A stretch of 64,000 nucleotides of DNA from JBNNGK01 sp050268245 (GCF_050268245.1 NZ_JBNNGK010000002.1:62001-126000); one strand, 5' to 3'. Counted from the first letter of the stretch, positions 10,409 through 20,124 are shown. Notes: generated by a model not told the origin, from the letters alone. Program-made: numbers and translations.

Positions 10409-10535
10409 TATACCCTAAATAATTCGCGTTGCAGGAAGGCGGCAAGGACGTGAATCCCGATGAGCTTACTGTGGTAAGTGATTCGGGGGAACGAGCGCAG
10501 CCAACACACATGCAACGTGAAGTATGACGGGTATA
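10409..10535. repeat. ERIC element (127 bp)
   Basis: Bounded by the inverted ends TATACCC (10409-10415) and GGGTATA (10529-10535), exactly 127 bp. Internal sequence follows the ERIC consensus: TTGCAGGAAGGCGGCAAG, GTGAATCCC...GAGCTTAC, then GTAAGTGATTCGGGG and TATGACGGGTATA. A non-autonomous enterobacterial palindromic repeat placed in the ppiB-cysS intergenic region. Confidence 0.93.
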
Positions 10536-10780
10536 AAGGTGTGAACAATCAGACCGACTTTATAACATATCTCTATTAATGAGTCAGTAGTGGGCAGCAT
10601 AGGCCGTTGCTGATGGCGGTTTTGTTAGACTAAAGTACGAAATGAAGCTTGATTTTAGGTACTTTTTGGCCGCCATATACAGCAAAGCGTGGCCTTAACC
10701 TTGCATTAGATCGGCCTTCGCGGTTCAATACGCTGATTCTATTTTTAACACTGTTACTACGCACACCACGGAATGTCCCG
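10536..10780 (+). promoter_or_regulatory. cysS upstream region
   Basis: About 245 bases between the ERIC element and the cysS start, holding the divergent promoters of cysS and ppiB. I see no clear box pair or gene; TAGACT near 10626 with TTGCTG upstream is only a weak promoter candidate for cysS. Confidence 0.3.
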
Positions 10781-12166
10781 ATGCTAAAGATATTTAATAC
10801 CCTGAGTCGTCAGAAAGAGGAATTTAAACCTATTCATGCCGGAAAGGTCGGTATGTATGTGTGCGGGGTAACTATCTATGACCTGTGTCACATTGGTCAC
10901 GGACGCACCTTTGTTGCTTTTGACGTGGTGGCGCGTTACCTGCGTTATCTCGGTTATGACTTGAACTATGTGCGTAACGTGACGGATGTGGATGATAAGA
11001 TCATCCGCCGGGCGGCTGAAAACGGTGAGACCTGCGATCAATTGACCAGCCGTATGCTGGCTGAAATGCACGCCGACTTCGACGCGTTGCTGATCGAACG
11101 CCCGGATCAAGAGCCGCGAGCTACACAGCATATTGCCGAGATCATCGAAATTACTCAGCGTTTGATCGCGCGCGATCACGCCTATGTTGCCAGTAATGGC
11201 GACGTGATGTTTGCCATCGACAGCGATCCTGACTACGGCTTGCTGTCACGTCAGGATCTGGAACAATTACAAGCCGGTGCGCGTGTTGAAGTGGACGATG
11301 TGAAACGCAATCCGATGGACTTTGTATTGTGGAAAATGTCCAAGCCGGGTGAACCTAGCTGGCCGTCACCGTGGGGTGAAGGCCGACCAGGCTGGCACAT
11401 CGAATGTTCTGCGATGAACGGCAAACAACTCGGAACGCATTTCGATATTCACGGTGGCGGTTCAGATCTGATGTTCCCGCACCACGAAAACGAAATTGCC
11501 CAATCCAGCTGTGCTCATGATGGCCCTTACGTCAATTACTGGATGCACTCTGGTATGGTGATGATCGACAAAGAGAAGATGTCTAAATCACTGAACAACT
11601 TCTTCACCATTCGTGACGTTTTGAACTATTACGATGCGGAAACCGTACGTTACTTCTTGATGTCCGGGCACTATCGCAGCCAGTTGAACTACAGCGAAGA
11701 AAACCTGAAGCAAGCGCGTGCATCGCTGGAACGTTTATATACCGCACTGCGCGGCACTGACGCGTCGGCGGCGCCGGCTGGCGGTGAGGCATTCGAAACA
11801 CGTTTCCGTGAAGCGATGGACGACGATTTCAATACGCCAGAAGCGTACTCCGCACTGTTTGATTTGGCGCGTGAAGTGAACCGCCTGAAGAGCGAAGATG
11901 CGGCGGCCGCCAATGCGCTGGCCGCTGAATTGCGTAAATTAGCTAAGGTGCTCGGTTTGTTGCAACAGGAGCCGGAAGCTTTCTTGCAAAGCGGTGCGCA
12001 AGCAGACGACGGGGAAGTGGCAGAGATTGAAGCGTTGATTAAACAACGTAACGATGCACGTAAAGCCAAGGATTGGGCACTGGCGGATTCTGCCCGCGAC
12101 CGTTTGAACGAGATGGGCATCGTGCTGGAAGACGGTGCCCAAGGCACCACCTGGCGGCGCAAGTAG
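10781..12166 (+). CDS. cysS: CysS, cysteinyl-tRNA synthetase
   Basis: 461 residues, same as E. coli. Class I synthetase: zinc-binding cysteine in MYVCGVT, HIGH box in CHIGHGRT, the zinc ligands C and H in WHIECSAM, and KMSKS near residue 266. The start at 10781 ([15 protein letters not shown]) aligns with E. coli; an in-frame start 132 bases upstream has no support. Monocistronic, ended by a strong terminator. Confidence 0.98.
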   Translation: MLKIFNTLSRQKEEFKPIHAGKVGMYVCGVTIYDLCHIGHGRTFVAFDVVARYLRYLGYDLNYVRNVTDVDDKIIRRAAENGETCDQLTSRMLAEMHADFDALLIERPDQEPRATQHIAEIIEITQRLIARDHAYVASNGDVMFAIDSDPDYGLLSRQDLEQLQAGARVEVDDVKRNPMDFVLWKMSKPGEPSWPSPWGEGRPGWHIECSAMNGKQLGTHFDIHGGGSDLMFPHHENEIAQSSCAHDGPYVNYWMHSGMVMIDKEKMSKSLNNFFTIRDVLNYYDAETVRYFLMSGHYRSQLNYSEENLKQARASLERLYTALRGTDASAAPAGGEAFETRFREAMDDDFNTPEAYSALFDLAREVNRLKSEDAAAANALAAELRKLAKVLGLLQQEPEAFLQSGAQADDGEVAEIEALIKQRNDARKAKDWALADSARDRLNEMGIVLEDGAQGTTWRRK

Positions 12167-12189
12167 TTAGCCAGGTTGTCCGTATAAAT

Positions 12190-12221
12190 AACCGGTTGGC
12201 GAGAGCCAGCCGGTTTTTTTT
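12190..12221 (+). terminator. Rho-independent terminator of cysS
   Basis: Eleven-bp stem AACCGGTTGGC / GCCAGCCGGTT (one G·U) with loop GAGA, followed by a run of T. The T run touches the end of the convergent regulator gene. Confidence 0.9.
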
Positions 12222-14385
12222 AGGGCAGGGTTTCGTTGAGCAATCGTTGATTGATATAGATGATAGCTTGTTCTGGCGTCATGATGTTGTTCACTACGTT
12301 GGTAATGCCTTGCCCGATAATGAACTCAGCAAGGCGTAAGTTAAACCGTTCACCGCGTAATCCGTGCGTTTCACGAATGCCTGTGCCTGGGGTATTACGC
12401 CATTGTTCGAGCCAAGGGTATTGATGCAGAATGCGTTGATTTTGATAGATACTTTGATGGGCGCTATTGCCGCCGAGTAATACCAGATTAGTGGTGATTT
12501 CCGGTGAATACAGCCAATGAAAAAACTGCGTTACCGCCGTGTTTTTTTGGCTAAAACGAGACATGCCGAGTGAGCCACCGCCCATTTGTGGAACGCCGCC
12601 AGGTACCGGGGCAGAACCTATCGCTGGAGATATTGGGCTGTGAGCGACATCATTAAAGAGATTCATATACATGATCAGCATCGCTAATTGCCCTTGCTCA
12701 AATAGAGCCACGGGTTCATCCCACCATTCACTGTTGAGGTTGGCAGTGATGACTAATTGGTTGAGATATTGTCGAAGAGCGTTTGTGGCTATCTCTGGCT
12801 CAAGACGGGGAGCGAGATCGTTCTGAGCCAACCGGCCTCCCAGCGCGTAATAACGGAGGAGAAACTCGGTAGCAATTAACCCAGAATTGCTAAGCATCGT
12901 TGATGAGCCAAGAGGACGTTGTGGATCCCCAGCCTGATGAATAGCGGTAAAAAAAGCGCTGATGGCATCAAATTCGGTAAAGTTATTAGGGATAGCGAGT
13001 TCTTTACCGGATTTTTCATAAAACATGCGCTTAATGGTTGGGTCTTCAAATAAATCACGGCGATAAAACAGTAACTGAGTGCTGGCATCGAACGGCAATC
13101 CATAGGCCTTGCCGTCAATTTGGCTAAAGTGCGCGTTGATTTCAGGAGAAAAATGCTGCTGCAAGGCCAATAGTGATGCATTGATATCAGCCAGTGGGCG
13201 AAGGGTCCTCTCTGCGAGCCAAGGGAAGCAGGCCATGTCTATCCGCAGTAGATCGTAATGGGGATGTAGGGATAGATTTGAGAGAATGTCGAATATTTCA
13301 GCATAAGGGTAAATGGCAAGATTAACCTTTATACCGCTTTGACGAGTAAAATGCGGCAGCAATTTTTTCAAAGCATCTGTCGACGGGCTGGGCAGTATGA
13401 GCATATTCAATACTTCGCTGTTAACCGGGATTGCCCGACTCTGTACTTCCCCCAGTGCAAAACCACGATTTGTTAATGTTACCGTAGGTTCTGCGCGGCC
13501 TTTAGCCTCAATATAGCCCGCTATTTCGGCGCCAAGCCGTGCGTAATCCATTTGATAGCTAAATTGGTTCGCAACGATAGCAGGATCGTTACCGCAAAGT
13601 TGCCAAATTGGCGGGCAAGAACTGAGACTTCCCAAATAGGCAGCTTGGGTTAGATCACGGGTTTTGTCGCAATCCATAGCGATCAAAATCTGTGGGGGTT
13701 GATCGGTAAAAAATGAAAAAGCGGCGGTGTGGCATTCGCCGGCTGGGGAAGAGATGACGGTTAACTGCGTTGAAGGGCTAAGGTTAATAAATGTATCTTT
13801 TACGGCATCAACAAAAAGATGGCTATTGGCGTAAGGGAGCGGGTCACAAAAAACGCCGACTTGGGTAGGTTTTTGCAATGCAATTGCTGTGGCAAGATCG
13901 GCTCCTGCTTGGGCGAAGTCAAGACTGAAGCATGCCTGCGCCCCTTCGGGATGGCGATAGACAAATAAGATCTGTTCTGCTGGCAAACGGAGTGCTTGAT
14001 AATAAAGCCGGCTCTCGCTTAGACAGGAAACGGTGATAACCGTTTGATAGGACTTAGCCGCGAGCGTTTGCAGAATTCGTTGCTCAGCACTGGGAATGTC
14101 ACCCGTAACGTACAGATCTAAATCTGTCATCAGTGACTGCTGTAGTCCACAATAAAGTTGATGATATTGCTCTGCATTGATGCTTGGCAGAATGAGGGCA
14201 ATCCCACTATTTTTACTGGCGCGCAGCGATTGCGCCTGCGCATTGATCTGATAGCCCATTTGCTGCGCGGCGCGTTTAACGGCTTCAATCTTTTCAACGC
14301 TAACGTTACCACGTCCGTTAAGCACATTAGATGCGGTGCCGTGTGATACGCCCGCAAGCCTCGCTATATCCTTGATAGTTGCCAT
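12220..14385 (-). CDS. LacI-family regulator fused to an extracellular-type solute-binding domain
   Basis: 721 residues, about twice the length of a LacI regulator. Residues 1-60 are a textbook LacI helix-turn-helix and hinge (IKDIARLAGVSHGTASNVLNG, split by me as two motifs, then MGYQINAQAQSLR). About 60-320 resembles the periplasmic-binding-like LacI sensor. About 325-715 resembles family 1 ABC sugar-binding proteins (LPFDASTQLLFYRRDLFEDP, GQLAMLIMYM, then a closing LYSPE segment) but without a signal peptide. It is divergent from a hydrolase/transporter/MgtC-like operon that it probably controls. What ligand it senses cannot be read from sequence. Such LacI-SBP fusions exist in enterobacteria (family knowledge), so the fusion is likely genuine. 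Confidence 0.85.
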   Translation of the reverse strand: MATIKDIARLAGVSHGTASNVLNGRGNVSVEKIEAVKRAAQQMGYQINAQAQSLRASKNSGIALILPSINAEQYHQLYCGLQQSLMTDLDLYVTGDIPSAEQRILQTLAAKSYQTVITVSCLSESRLYYQALRLPAEQILFVYRHPEGAQACFSLDFAQAGADLATAIALQKPTQVGVFCDPLPYANSHLFVDAVKDTFINLSPSTQLTVISSPAGECHTAAFSFFTDQPPQILIAMDCDKTRDLTQAAYLGSLSSCPPIWQLCGNDPAIVANQFSYQMDYARLGAEIAGYIEAKGRAEPTVTLTNRGFALGEVQSRAIPVNSEVLNMLILPSPSTDALKKLLPHFTRQSGIKVNLAIYPYAEIFDILSNLSLHPHYDLLRIDMACFPWLAERTLRPLADINASLLALQQHFSPEINAHFSQIDGKAYGLPFDASTQLLFYRRDLFEDPTIKRMFYEKSGKELAIPNNFTEFDAISAFFTAIHQAGDPQRPLGSSTMLSNSGLIATEFLLRYYALGGRLAQNDLAPRLEPEIATNALRQYLNQLVITANLNSEWWDEPVALFEQGQLAMLIMYMNLFNDVAHSPISPAIGSAPVPGGVPQMGGGSLGMSRFSQKNTAVTQFFHWLYSPEITTNLVLLGGNSAHQSIYQNQRILHQYPWLEQWRNTPGTGIRETHGLRGERFNLRLAEFIIGQGITNVVNNIMTPEQAIIYINQRLLNETLP

Positions 14386-14726
14386 TTCTCATTACCCAGA
14401 GCGTACTTGGTGTGATGCTAACATCGGAAAAAGTGAACGACCACCGTGATCTTTTCCACCTCATTTGGGGAACCAAACTTTGATGCGTTTTGCTGCTCAT
14501 TTTTACGCATGTTCGTCTGACTAGCGCAGCATGAATTTTTATCATTTTTAGAAAATGAATACTAAGTCAAATTCTTTGAACCGCATCACCAATTAGAAAT
14601 AGAAGCTTGTTCGTTTTTTCTTCATCACTGTAATATTGACACGTTCCAATTTCCTGCTGCCGGCTTGAATTAGCCAACGTGGGGGAGGGAACGTGGGATA
14701 ACAATAGCTAAATAATAAGGATAAAA
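14386..14726. promoter_or_regulatory. Divergent control region of the LacI-SBP regulator and the hydrolase/transporter operon
   Basis: 341 bases holding both promoters. Two direct copies of AACGTGGG lie at 14676-14683 and 14690-14697 just before the operon's first gene, and a -35-like TTGACA is at 14636-14641. I see no convincing symmetric LacI-type operator by eye. A ribosome site (AAGGA) precedes the ATG at 14727. Confidence 0.4.
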
Positions 14727-15548
14727 ATGAACATACATTTCTTGGGATCGGCTGCCTCGGAAGGGATCCCCAACCCATTTTGCCGTTGCGAACACTGTCA
14801 GCAAGCACGCTTGTTGAAGGGAAAAGACTTACGTACACACTCCTCTGCGATTATTGATAATGTCATGTTAATTGATGTTGCCCCGGAGTTTAGCCAGCAG
14901 CTATTACGCGATGGGCTAGACGCCACGGAGATAACCGATCTGTTATTTACCCATACGCATCCGGATCACTTCAATGTTGGCGAACTGTTCAGCCGGATGG
15001 AAGGCTATGGTTTTAACATTGATCATCCCTTGTCTATTTACGGAAATGATCGTGCGATCAATGGTTGTGCAGCCGTTTTACCCGGCTATAGCAAGGAGCG
15101 GTTCGCATTTCATTGTTTAGTGCCTTTTGTGACGGTAGAAAGCCACGGTTATAAGATCACACCATTGCTTGCGAATCATGCGAAATGGGAGTTGTGCTAT
15201 GTGTATGTGATCGAAAAAGAGGGAAAAACACTCTTTTATGGCCATGACTCCGGCTGGTTTCCTGAACTGACTTGGCAATGGTTAGACGGCAAATCATTAG
15301 ATTTGGTGGTGCTTGAGTGCACTTATGGTTTTAACGGCAATGCCCGTACGGATAACCACATGAGTTTGGAAACCGTATTTGCCGCACAGGAAAAACTGAA
15401 AGCGATGCACTGCCTGCATGCGGCGAGTCAGCTCGTGGTTTCCCACGTTTCCCACAGTGGCAAGCTGTTGCATGACGAGCTGGTAGCGGCTTGTCGGGAT
15501 AAAAACATCACCGTTGCCTATGACGGCATGAACATCAGTGTTAACTAG
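14727..15548 (+). CDS. PhnP-like metallo-beta-lactamase-fold phosphodiesterase
   Basis: 273 residues. Metal-binding motif THTHPDHF (residues about 75-82), a second-shell histidine in NHAKWEL, HDSGW, and a late SHVSHSG. A CRCEHC cluster near residue 25 and the closing YDGMNISVN resemble E. coli PhnP (CECAAC and FDGMEIGVA), a phosphoribosyl cyclic phosphodiesterase. Likely cytoplasmic (no signal peptide). First gene of a three-gene operon with a nucleoside-type symporter, so the substrate may be a cyclic phosphate of ribose or a nucleoside (inference). The exact substrate is unknown. Confidence 0.75.
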   Translation: MNIHFLGSAASEGIPNPFCRCEHCQQARLLKGKDLRTHSSAIIDNVMLIDVAPEFSQQLLRDGLDATEITDLLFTHTHPDHFNVGELFSRMEGYGFNIDHPLSIYGNDRAINGCAAVLPGYSKERFAFHCLVPFVTVESHGYKITPLLANHAKWELCYVYVIEKEGKTLFYGHDSGWFPELTWQWLDGKSLDLVVLECTYGFNGNARTDNHMSLETVFAAQEKLKAMHCLHAASQLVVSHVSHSGKLLHDELVAACRDKNITVAYDGMNISVN

Positions 15549-15560
15549 CGGAGGTTCAAC

Positions 15561-16796
15561 ATGGATTTTAACAAAACACCTCGGTTACTGGTCATGATGT
15601 TTGTGCAGTACTTCATGCAAGGTGCCTGGAATATGACTATGGGGCTAGTGCTGAGTACTTATGGCATGGCGACTATCATTGGTTCTTCTTATGCACTCTT
15701 GGGATTGGCGACGATCATGTCGCCGTTATTCATCGGCATGGTTGCGGATCGATTTTTTGCATCACAAAAAGTGATGGGGATCCTGCATTTGATCAATGCC
15801 GGGGTAATACTATGCGTACCGCAGTTTATTGAAGCGCAAAACACCAGTATGACCTTGGCAATGATATTCTTGGTTGGGTTGCTGTTCTATCCGACAACTG
15901 CATTGGCTAACAGTATTAGCTTTAGCCATATTAATGGGGTGAAATATTTTCCGGTCATTCGCGTGTTTGGCACTTTCGGCTTTATGGCGATAGGCTTTAT
16001 CATCGGGCAAATGGGATATTCCGGTGACACCATGACTTGGTATATTGCATCGGCAGCTGGTGTGGTACTCGGTTTTTATTGTTTCACTTTACCTAATACA
16101 CCACCAAAAGCGAAAGGAAATGCGTTTACCCTGCGTGATTTATTCTGTTTAGATGCATTATCCTTATTTAAAGATCGCAATTTCTCAATTTTGATGCTGA
16201 GCATTTTTGTATTGATGATCCCCAAAACGGCATATTCGGCTTATATTCCGGTATTCCTGAAGGCGTTAGGCTTTGATAATGCGGCATCCATGATGCAGGT
16301 AGGAATCGCCTGTGAAGTGATCTTTATGTTCTTGTTGTCATTCTTCTTATTGAAGGCTGGTTTCAAAATCACGTTAATGCTGGGAGCTGTGTGTTGGATT
16401 ATCCGATCGCTTTTCTTCGCTCACGCAGCCATTGATGCCAACATGATGTTTATCCTGATTGGATTGATGTTACAGGGATTCTGTTGGGACTTTTTCTTCA
16501 CTGTGGGTGACATTTATGTCGATCGCAAAGCACGGCCGGAGATCAAAGCTCAGGCTCAGAGCCTGCGGTTTATTGTCTCGAATGGCGTTGGTCTATTATT
16601 TGCTTCTACCGTATGTGGGCAGATATTCAACCAAACGGTAACGCAGCAGGGAGCGGAAGCATTACCTCAGTGGGAAAACTTTTGGATCTTCTCCGCTATT
16701 ATCGCGGCGGGCGTTTCACTGTTCTTCTTAGTGTTTTTTAAAGATGATCTGTCTCGGGAAAAAACAGCGACAGGGTTAAAGACGGCGAAACCGTAA
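15561..16796 (+). CDS. Nucleoside:H+ symporter-like MFS transporter
   Basis: 411 residues, about twelve membrane segments, with the N-terminal pattern of the NupG/XapB nucleoside:H+ symporter family (MQGAWNMTMGLVLSTYGM, VADRFFASQKV after the third helix). Starts 13 bases after the hydrolase gene with a GGAGG site before the ATG, so it is co-transcribed. Probably imports a nucleoside or nucleoside-like compound that the neighbouring hydrolase processes; substrate not determinable by eye. Confidence 0.78.
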   Translation: MDFNKTPRLLVMMFVQYFMQGAWNMTMGLVLSTYGMATIIGSSYALLGLATIMSPLFIGMVADRFFASQKVMGILHLINAGVILCVPQFIEAQNTSMTLAMIFLVGLLFYPTTALANSISFSHINGVKYFPVIRVFGTFGFMAIGFIIGQMGYSGDTMTWYIASAAGVVLGFYCFTLPNTPPKAKGNAFTLRDLFCLDALSLFKDRNFSILMLSIFVLMIPKTAYSAYIPVFLKALGFDNAASMMQVGIACEVIFMFLLSFFLLKAGFKITLMLGAVCWIIRSLFFAHAAIDANMMFILIGLMLQGFCWDFFFTVGDIYVDRKARPEIKAQAQSLRFIVSNGVGLLFASTVCGQIFNQTVTQQGAEALPQWENFWIFSAIIAAGVSLFFLVFFKDDLSREKTATGLKTAKP

Positions 16797-16820
16797 TCTG
16801 ATATGCCATAAGGATATAAA

Positions 16821-17534
16821 ATGGATAGCCTATTATCGCTGCTGGATCATTGGGTAGCACTCCATTTGGCGACGGTGGGTAAAATATTGGCAGCGTTTTT
16901 TCTTGGTGGCGTTATTGGTTTAGAACGTGAATCCAAGGGCAAACCCGTCGGGTTTAAAACCTGTGTCATTATTGCTGTCGCTAGCTGTGTGCTCACGATC
17001 GTATCAATTCAGTCTGCGGAATATTATGCGGAGATCTCCGTCAATATTCGTAGCGATCCGATGCGTTTGGCCGCTCAGATTATCAGTGGCGTAGGTTTTT
17101 TAGGTGCAGGGGTAATATTACACCGGCGAGACGATGCCATATCAGGTTTGACTACGGCGGCAATCGTTTGGGCTTCTGCCGGTATCGGCATCGCTTGTGG
17201 CGCCAGTTTTTATCTTCACGCACTACTGGCGACGACGCTGTTTTTGCTCGCGATAAAATGTAGTCCCTATATCGTGTTATTGCCGTTACAGCATCAATAT
17301 TTAGGCCAGGTTAGAGCCCGTCTGATACTGGATGAACAGGAAGGCTTACCCGCACTCATGGCTGAACTTAGCCAACGGAGAGACTTTATTGATGCCATGA
17401 CAATACGTGATATAAAAAAGAACAAAATAGAGGTCAACCTAAAGCTGACAATCAAAAGACCTGCTGCACTGCATGAGTTATATGGCATGTTGCGACAGGT
17501 TGAGCATGTTAGCTTTGTTGCTCTGGAGCATTAA
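16821..17534 (+). CDS. MgtC/SapB-family membrane protein
   Basis: 237 residues. Four to five N-terminal membrane helices with the family motifs GLERESKGKPVGFKT and ISGVGFLGAGVI, followed by a soluble C-terminal domain (about 150-237) as in MgtC. MgtC proteins restrain F-type ATP synthase and aid survival in low magnesium or inside phagocytes; many homologues have unknown roles. Third gene of the hydrolase-transporter operon (24-base gap), an unusual companion, so its role here is open. Confidence 0.85.
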   Translation: MDSLLSLLDHWVALHLATVGKILAAFFLGGVIGLERESKGKPVGFKTCVIIAVASCVLTIVSIQSAEYYAEISVNIRSDPMRLAAQIISGVGFLGAGVILHRRDDAISGLTTAAIVWASAGIGIACGASFYLHALLATTLFLLAIKCSPYIVLLPLQHQYLGQVRARLILDEQEGLPALMAELSQRRDFIDAMTIRDIKKNKIEVNLKLTIKRPAALHELYGMLRQVEHVSFVALEH

Positions 17535-17590
17535 CGTTCACATACAGCTTAAACCTGACGTAATAAGTGGTGGAAAAGGAGCATTAACCT

Positions 17591-17619
17591 ATGCCGGGGC
17601 AGGATGGTAGCCCCGGCAT
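17591..17619. terminator. Strong hairpin between the MgtC-like gene and ybcJ
   Basis: Perfect 10-bp stem ATGCCGGGGC (17591-17600) / GCCCCGGCAT (17610-17619), loop of 9 bases, in the convergent gap. No long T run follows on either strand, so it may be a weak or Rho-assisted terminator or an mRNA 3' end structure. Confidence 0.55.
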
Positions 17620-17633
17620 GTCTAGACAGTCAA

Positions 17634-17846
17634 TCAGTCTGTTACTGTGACTTGCATACCATTAAAACTGACTTTTTGGCCGCTGACGATCTTACAACGC
17701 TTGCGTGTTTCTACGTTGCCGTCCACTTTTACCAACCCTTCGGCGATGACTTCTTTGGCGGCACCGCCGCTCTCGCACCAGCCTTGGAACTTCAGTAAAT
17801 CGCACAGTTCGACATGCGGGTGATTTTCCAGATTAAAAATTTCCAT
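17634..17846 (-). CDS. ybcJ: YbcJ, S4-domain RNA-binding protein
   Basis: 70 residues, as in E. coli YbcJ. The S4-type RNA-binding fold is seen in the central KVDGNVETRKRCKIVSG segment. Precise cellular role not established. Ten bases downstream of folD on the same strand, so co-transcribed, as in E. coli. Confidence 0.92.
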   Translation of the reverse strand: MEIFNLENHPHVELCDLLKFQGWCESGGAAKEVIAEGLVKVDGNVETRKRCKIVSGQKVSFNGMQVTVTD

Positions 17847-17856
17847 ACTGCCTTAC

Positions 17857-18723
17857 TTATTTAGGTTGAACGTCGTGATATTCCTCGCAGGCTTGCAAGG
17901 TATTTTGGATCAGTGTAGCAACGGTCATCGGCCCAACGCCACCCGGAACCGGGGTGATAAAGGCGGCGCGCTTGCACGCGGCATCAAAATCCACATCGCC
18001 GACAACTTTACCACTTTCCAGGCGGTTAATGCCGACATCGATCACGATCGCCCCAGGTTTGATCCAGTCACCGGGAATAAAGCCCGGCTTACCCACGGCA
18101 ACCACCAGCAGATCGGCATTCTCAACATGATGGCGCAGATTTTTAGTAAACCGGTGGGTGATGGTGGTGGTGCAGCCCGCTAACAGCAGTTCCATGCTCA
18201 TTGGACGACCCACAATGTTGGATGCGCCGACCACCACCGCATTTAGGCCGTAGGTATCAATATTATAGCGTTCCAGCAGGGTGACAATACCGCGAGGGGT
18301 GCAAGGACGCAGCTTCGGTGAACGTTGGCATAGGCGGCCAACGTTGTAGGGATGGAAGCCATCGACGTCTTTGTCTGGGCTGATGCGCTCCAGTACTTTG
18401 ACATTATCAATACCGGCAGGCAGCGGTAATTGAACCAAAATGCCGTCAATTTCATTATCAGCGTTTAGCTGATCGATCAGTTTCAACAGTTCGGCTTCGC
18501 TGGTGGATGCGGGCAAATCGTAAGAGCGCGAAATAAAACCGACTTCCTCACAGGCACGCCGTTTGCTCGCGACATAAATTTGTGATGCCGGGTTTTCGCC
18601 AACCAGCACCACCGCCAAGCCCGGAGCGCGTTTACCCGCGGCCAGACGTTGCTTAATTTGCTCAGCCACTTCGTTTCTAACCTGCTGCGCAATCGTTTTA
18701 CCATCAATAATCTTTGCTGCCAT
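17857..18723 (-). CDS. folD: FolD, methylenetetrahydrofolate dehydrogenase / cyclohydrolase
   Basis: 288 residues. Interconverts methylene-, methenyl- and 10-formyl-tetrahydrofolate, supplying formyl groups for purines and initiator tRNA. Conserved [13 protein letters not shown] (with the catalytic lysine), QLPLPAGID, the NADP loop [12 protein letters not shown], and [10 protein letters not shown]. Located between ybcJ and argU, the enterobacterial order. Confidence 0.98.
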   Translation of the reverse strand: MAAKIIDGKTIAQQVRNEVAEQIKQRLAAGKRAPGLAVVLVGENPASQIYVASKRRACEEVGFISRSYDLPASTSEAELLKLIDQLNADNEIDGILVQLPLPAGIDNVKVLERISPDKDVDGFHPYNVGRLCQRSPKLRPCTPRGIVTLLERYNIDTYGLNAVVVGASNIVGRPMSMELLLAGCTTTITHRFTKNLRHHVENADLLVVAVGKPGFIPGDWIKPGAIVIDVGINRLESGKVVGDVDFDAACKRAAFITPVPGGVGPMTVATLIQNTLQACEEYHDVQPK

Positions 18724-19045
18724 CGGTATGGAAATCCATCAATTAAAAAAAGCGGGGGTATGATGCTATTTTGTCAGAAGCTGGGCGTGCTGTCAGGCGT
18801 TGAATAAAGGATATGCATTTAATAGTGAAGGTAATTTATCTTAATTTATTGATTTTTTATATAAAAATGCTGTTATGTCGAACCAAAACGCATTATCGAA
18901 ATCGGAATTATTGGCGAATAAAGCGTTTGGGTGAATAAAAAAACAGCATAAAACACGCTGGTTGCGGTAACACCATGAAAAGGCATTGACTCAGTAACCT
19001 TGGACCGTATAATCCAACCCGCAACTCCGATTACCGCATCTCAAT
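18724..19045 (+). promoter_or_regulatory. folD-argU intergenic region with the argU promoter
   Basis: The tRNA promoter is clear: TTGACT at 18986-18991, a 16-bp spacer and a perfect TATAAT at 19008-19013, 33 bases before the tRNA. The remaining part is AT-rich and contains the folD promoter region; no gene is seen. Confidence 0.75.
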
Positions 19046-19122
19046 GCGCCCTTAGCTCAGTTGGATAGAGCAACGGCCTTCTAAGCCGTAGGTCACAGGT
19101 TCGAGCCCTGTAGGGCGTACCA
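19046..19122 (+). tRNA. argU: tRNA-Arg(UCU)
   Basis: 77 bases including encoded CCA. Anticodon TCT in the loop CTTCTAA, D-loop and TTCGAGC T-loop are canonical, and the sequence is close to E. coli argU. The acceptor stem reads GCGCCCT / AGGGCGT, giving a G1·U72 wobble where E. coli has G-C. argU is a frequent integration target, and the accessory fimbrial region begins right after it. Confidence 0.97.
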
Positions 19123-19617
19123 TTCAAACTCAATGAGTTATATCAATTTTTTCACCCAAAACCACACGTTGAAAAAGTTCGTGTAACGGCTGGTGTAAGT
19201 AGAATTTCTCAACGCCTATCAATGTTAGCGTGAACTAGCCGGCCTCCCCGAGAGTGCTTTGCTATAATATCATCCATCCTTTCAATCAGATCCAGACGCT
19301 TGAGTGTCAGGTTCGCGGTTCCCTTCTGGAAGTAGCGGATGCAAACGCTATTTGTTCTTCGGTATAACGGGTCTTTTTCATGACCGGCATGCCTCTTTGT
19401 GAGAGAAAAGAAAGACCGAATACCTCAGTGTAGACTGGGACTGTTTTTCGGGGGAAAGTCAATTATTGTTAGTTTTTTAAACGTATATACAGGATAGGTA
19501 GCTTGGTGAATATACAATTGATAAATTGTTTACTGAAAGGAGGGAAAGGCTTAGGAAATCTAAGCCTTTGGTGAGGAGCTTTTTAATGTATATTGCTTTT
19601 AAAAAATATTAAATTTT
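19123..19617. other. Gene-poor junction downstream of argU
   Basis: 495 bases between the tRNA and the first FidL-like gene. It holds a decayed IS3-type transposase start (19307-19381) and otherwise no gene I can support. I did not see a second copy of the tRNA 3' end in the window that would mark an integrated island. Confidence 0.5.
19307..19381 (-). pseudogene. Remnant of an IS3-family orfA transposase start
   Basis: From the ATG at 19381 the minus strand encodes MKKTRYTEEQIAFA, the conserved opening of many IS3-family OrfA proteins, then loses similarity (SATSRREPRT) and stops after 24 residues. No remaining orfAB or intact inverted ends were seen. A relic of insertion and deletion at the tRNA junction. 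Confidence 0.6.
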
Positions 19618-20124
19618 TTAATGCTTTTGTATAACACAAACAAGAAGGGGGAATAACGGTGATTTAAACATTACTGTATTGTTGTTTATTTTTAATGTAT
19701 CAATGTAAAAAACCGTACCGGGTTTCCCCGGAGATATATGGTTACGCCAAAATTCTTGCGGAGTATCATCTATGGGAGCAACAATCTCGTTGGTGACAGT
19801 GACCATTTTCATACCTTGTAATGTGTTTGGCGCAATAGTGAAAGTGCTCCTTCTACTCAAGGTGTAAACCTTTTTATTATCCTCTACCGTTCCTGATATT
19901 GAAAAAAAACCACTTTCCTTATCTTTAAGGAATAAAGCAATGTAAATATTTGTTTTTAATGGATATTCATGATGGTTGATATCATTTTTCACGAAAGATT
20001 CTTGTTCGAATAAAGCGGAACACCGAAAGGTATCAGTATCTATACTGTCATGCTGGTGGATTATAAAGAATGAAACAAAAATCAACAAACAAAACAGTGC
20101 TAATGAGTAAGCAAATTTTTTCAT
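19618..20124 (-). CDS. FidL-like membrane protein (copy 1)
   Basis: 168 residues with one N-terminal membrane segment (about 5-25) and a periplasmic domain containing the blocks FFSISGTVEDN, FTIAPNTLQGMKM and PLLVCVIQ. These recur in the gene at 30642-31139 (FFSMAGTV, FIIAPKAIHGMKM, PYLVCVIQ), so the two are paralogues of the FidL-like family that accompanies ToxR-like regulators. The start overlaps the stop of the ToxR-like gene by ATGA, so the two are coupled. Presumably modulates that membrane-bound regulator (inference). Confidence 0.75.
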   Translation of the reverse strand: MKKFAYSLALFCLLIFVSFFIIHQHDSIDTDTFRCSALFEQESFVKNDINHHEYPLKTNIYIALFLKDKESGFFSISGTVEDNKKVYTLSRRSTFTIAPNTLQGMKMVTVTNEIVAPIDDTPQEFWRNHISPGKPGTVFYIDTLKINNNTVMFKSPLFPLLVCVIQKH

